Assembly: GCF_022803015.1 (NCBI RefSeq)
Contig: NZ_JAFKON010000001.1
Location: 186,001-250,000 of the forward strand
Length of the DNA stretch: 64,000 bases
Source of the DNA: Arthrobacter humicola
GTDB taxonomy: Bacteria; Actinomycetota; Actinomycetes; Actinomycetales; Micrococcaceae
Direction of reading: 5' to 3'
Shown here: positions 61,229 through 64,000 of the stretch, one piece after another
Position numbering within the stretch: position 1 is the stretch's first letter
How the letters are laid out: each line of letters starts with the position of its first letter
Program-made: the position numbers and the translations under genes
The notes under the pieces: model-generated
The model's input: only the letters and a program-made list of their open reading frames with translations
Told to the model about the DNA's origin: nothing
Database searches by the model: none

Positions 61229-64000
61229 TGGCAGGCGCTAAACGACCCACCCCTGAGCAGGTAAACGAGGCCTTGCGCCGGATCCCTACGCCGCCACTGC
61301 GTCGCGCATTCTTTGAGGGGCTGAAGCATCCCCTATGGGTAGAACCGTTGGCAAAGGCCGGAATCTTTGGTGACCCACCGGAGCCCGAGAGAACCAGCGA
61401 GGGTCTCGTTCGAGACCATTACTGGCCCGAGATTGCCTATCTGATCCGGGTCGCGCCGGCGGCACCGAAAGCAGTCGTTGATGTTCTGCTAAAACTCTCC
61501 GACAGCAACAACGCTTGGGTCCGGAGAGCGGTTTTTACAATCGGTGCCTCGATCCCAGCGGACGAAGCGGCAAGGCTAAAGCCGATGATCAAATCGTGGG
61601 TCGAAACTGGCTTTGGTTTGCGGAGCGACCCTCGTGACATGGTTGGCTTCGCCGTCAACCTACTCCAAGGCGGGCAGTCCAAAGCTGGCAAGTGGATGGC
61701 TAATCTCCTGTTTCGACCCAGCGCATCCGAGAACCCGCACAAGCCGAACCTAGCCCTTGACGAATACTGGTACCACGATGGCCTGCCACGCGTAGTTGAG
61801 GCACTCAGTGAAGATGGCCTCAAGACCGTCCTGCCTTGGTTGGAAGAATATGAGCGTCAATCGAAGCGCTTTACGGATACGTTCGATATGACAGACATGT
61901 CGCGCGAATCGATCCGCGACAAAGCTGACTACCACCCATCTATTGAACACTCGCTCATCGACACAGTCCGGGACCTGGCCTCCAATGCGATGGCACGTGA
62001 TCCTAAAGCCGCAGCCGCAGTTATGGCTAAGAGTCCTATGAATCTGGCGCGAAAAATTACGCTATATGCGGTCACAGAGGCGCTCCGTAGCAGCAGTGCT
62101 CGGCCGCCCGCAGAGGCCGAGCATCTGCTGGCTGTCACGGCGCGGCTTGTGGCGGGCGAGGAGTTTTACGATGACTCCTGTCGGATCGAGTTTGGCGAGC
62201 TTGCCCGTGAAGTGGCGAGGCACTCCCCGTCCGCACTAGAACCGCTTACTGATTTCATCACCGCGGGACCTCAACTAGACAGAGAGCAGTTGAGGGACCG
62301 TCTACGCACGGATGAGGATGACACTCCTGAAAATCTCGATGAACGAGTCCAGGCGGTAGTTGATACTTGGAGGCATAGGTGGCTTTCCGCTGTTGGCAGT
62401 GAGGCGTTACCGTCCGCTCTCAAGAGAGTACTTGAGGAACTCGACGCAGGGCGGGGTGTAATCGAATCACCGCTTGCAGCTCTCAACAAAGTGACAAGCT
62501 GGAGCGGGCCAAATAGCCCAATCTCCCATGATGAGATGTCCGTCATGAGTCCTACGGAGCTCGTGGCACATCTTGAAAGTTGGCACGACACCGGCAATGG
62601 CTGGGGGCCCGGGCTATCGCACGAAGGCCAAGGACGGGAGCTCTCGTCGCTCATCACCACGAACCCGAGGGCACTCGATGGCATTGAAGGCCTAGCCGAT
62701 AGGTTACGACCTACTTACCTGCGCGCGGTTCTGCAGGGATGGGAAGCGGCCGTAAAGGCGGGCATTGAACTCGAGTGGCGTTATGTAGCGGACATGACTC
62801 AGAAAATACTCGCCCACGGTGACACATCCCTCTTCCCTCAAGAAGGCCGCGACTTCGATGACGACGCTGACTTCCGCGGGACAAAGAAAGCTGCCGTGAA
62901 CCTGCTCGAGGAACTCGCCCAACAGCGAGAGACTCCAGCAATCCCGGCTGAGTCGGAGAAAGTCTTTGCTGACCTATTGATCGGGGAGGCCGACAGCGAA
63001 TCCGCCTGGAAGGCTTATGACTCGGACGAGTCCGAGAGTGGTTTGGACCCCCTTACTCTCTCGCTCAACTGGCAATGGCCGACTCGGGTACGCGGTCTGC
63101 TCAATCTAATTTCGCACGGCAAAACCACCCCCTGGTATGAGGCGGCGTGCTCAGCTCTAGAGCGTGACATCGAGCGACTCGATAGGCGTGGTGCCTCGCG
63201 AGCGGTTATAGGTCAGGCGCTCGGCCGATTGGTGACCGTCGACCCCGACTGGCTCACGCCGAGGATGGAGGAACTATTTGGGTCAGCCGACGGGTTGTCA
63301 CGCTCCCAGCAAATCGCATTGACGACCGCCATGGCAGTTCATCGTTATCACGTGGCAATCTACGACCTTCTAACCCCATCCATGATCGCAGCCATCCGGT
63401 CAGGCGAGCCTCTCGTTGCAGGCTGGCAGGGCCAGTCTGATCCGCTACAGCGCATTGGGGAGTGGGTCGTCAATGCAATCATCCGCGGCCACAAGACGTT
63501 TGAAGATCCCGTCGCTGAAGCATTCTTTGCCACGGCAGAACCTAAAGTTCGTGGAGCAGCTATCGGTCGCATCGCCTGGTCATTCATACATGCCGAATCC
63601 GTTGAAGAGGCGATTCGTGATCGGTTTGCAGATCTCTGGGATGCGCGAGTGAAGCACGTGCGCTCACGTCCTGAGGACAAACTAGAGCTGAACGAGTTCT
63701 ACTGGTTTGTCCGGAGTGGCAAGTTCGATGCCTCGTGGTGGCTTCCTCGATTGAAAGAAGCGGTTGAGCTTGATCCGGAACTCGCAAGCCAGCGCTCTAT
63801 GATCACTAAGCAAATCGCAAGCTGCGCAGATGCTGACCCACGCGGTGCGTTTGAGGTGGCCCGAGCGCTCCTCACGAATCGCGCGCAAGAGGGCATGTCA
63901 CTCTGGGATCTCAGCCAGAATGCAGTGCCGTTGGTCATCGCTAGAGCAATCGGCTCTGGCGATGAACAGCTCAAGCAGGATGCTGTGCTGTTCATGAACA
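61228..64000 (+). CDS. Very large alpha-solenoid-like protein, 5' part (runs off the window)
   Basis: Continuous frame of 924 codons from the ATG to the last base, with no stop. N-terminus MAGAKRPTPEQVNEALRRIP. The whole visible length is helix-rich: repeated units of about 35-45 residues with Trp/Leu/Ala patterns, for example DVLLKLSDSNNAWVRRAVFTIGASIP, PKVRGAAIGRIAWSFIHAESVEEAIRD and AVELDPELASQRSMITKQIASC, resembling HEAT/ARM-type repeats. No Walker, nuclease or kinase motif was seen; a catalytic domain could lie beyond the window. Codons such as cta, gta, cga and aaa are common, unlike the chromosome to the left, pointing to horizontal acquisition. Starts on the last base of the previous stop. 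Confidence 0.85.
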   Translation, partial: MAGAKRPTPEQVNEALRRIPTPPLRRAFFEGLKHPLWVEPLAKAGIFGDPPEPERTSEGLVRDHYWPEIAYLIRVAPAAPKAVVDVLLKLSDSNNAWVRRAVFTIGASIPADEAARLKPMIKSWVETGFGLRSDPRDMVGFAVNLLQGGQSKAGKWMANLLFRPSASENPHKPNLALDEYWYHDGLPRVVEALSEDGLKTVLPWLEEYERQSKRFTDTFDMTDMSRESIRDKADYHPSIEHSLIDTVRDLASNAMARDPKAAAAVMAKSPMNLARKITLYAVTEALRSSSARPPAEAEHLLAVTARLVAGEEFYDDSCRIEFGELAREVARHSPSALEPLTDFITAGPQLDREQLRDRLRTDEDDTPENLDERVQAVVDTWRHRWLSAVGSEALPSALKRVLEELDAGRGVIESPLAALNKVTSWSGPNSPISHDEMSVMSPTELVAHLESWHDTGNGWGPGLSHEGQGRELSSLITTNPRALDGIEGLADRLRPTYLRAVLQGWEAAVKAGIELEWRYVADMTQKILAHGDTSLFPQEGRDFDDDADFRGTKKAAVNLLEELAQQRETPAIPAESEKVFADLLIGEADSESAWKAYDSDESESGLDPLTLSLNWQWPTRVRGLLNLISHGKTTPWYEAACSALERDIERLDRRGASRAVIGQALGRLVTVDPDWLTPRMEELFGSADGLSRSQQIALTTAMAVHRYHVAIYDLLTPSMIAAIRSGEPLVAGWQGQSDPLQRIGEWVVNAIIRGHKTFEDPVAEAFFATAEPKVRGAAIGRIAWSFIHAESVEEAIRDRFADLWDARVKHVRSRPEDKLELNEFYWFVRSGKFDASWWLPRLKEAVELDPELASQRSMITKQIASCADADPRGAFEVARALLTNRAQEGMSLWDLSQNAVPLVIARAIGSGDEQLKQDAVLFMN

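Overview
The window is a 64 kb piece of a high-GC actinobacterial chromosome. Protein sequences, gene order and small lineage-specific genes point to the Micrococcaceae, most likely Arthrobacter/Pseudarthrobacter. Supporting signs are a single-cysteine relative of the mycothiol-linked Rv2466c family, two adjacent ClpP subunits, an actinobacterial-type short translational T-box in front of ileS, and an Ala-rich RNase E/G. The genus is inferred from recognition; no search was run.

Left part (1-14 kb): the 3' end of an Fpg/Nei DNA glycosylase, tRNA-Gly and tRNA-Pro, then a protein quality-control block (tig, clpP1-clpP2, clpX). Next come a DsbA-like protein, a possible small RNA, a DUF6325 gene coupled to a 48-residue basic/acidic peptide, an ABM monooxygenase, valS, DUF488, an SDR, a secreted glycerophosphodiesterase and a membrane-anchored EEP-family enzyme.

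Middle part (14-45 kb): a T-box-controlled ileS-folC-DUF4233-ndk run; a minus-strand group (SRPBCC, dienelactone hydrolase, flavodoxin, VKOR) flanked by two copies of a palindromic repeat; rne; a TPP-riboswitch-controlled thiD-tenA fusion; rplU-rpmA-obg-proB-proA-nadD-rsfS with two membrane proteins of unknown function; two identical tRNA-Ala genes; a polar amino-acid ABC transporter; a PhnA-type protein, a flavin monooxygenase, an RlmG/RsmC-like methyltransferase and a ROK regulator.

Right part (45-60 kb): metF-metE behind a long structured leader; DUF2004; aldehyde dehydrogenase; a LysR regulator divergent from a lipid-modification operon (FAD oxidoreductase-DUF1365-CFA-type methyltransferase); and the class Ib ribonucleotide reductase genes nrdH-I-E-F with an NrdR-like box and possible DnaA boxes upstream.

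From 59.9 kb to the right edge the sequence changes. GC falls, codon use becomes more AT-tolerant, and recognisable housekeeping genes stop. This accessory segment starts with repeated TAGTTGGCAC-type motifs that may be a mobile-element end. It continues with a possibly frameshifted small ORF, a 220-residue protein of unknown function, and the first 924 codons of a very large, probably alpha-solenoid protein that runs off the window. The junctions of these genes overlap by one base. This operon is the best candidate for an undescribed (possibly defence) system, but its function cannot be read from this window alone. No CRISPR array, rRNA or replication origin was seen.
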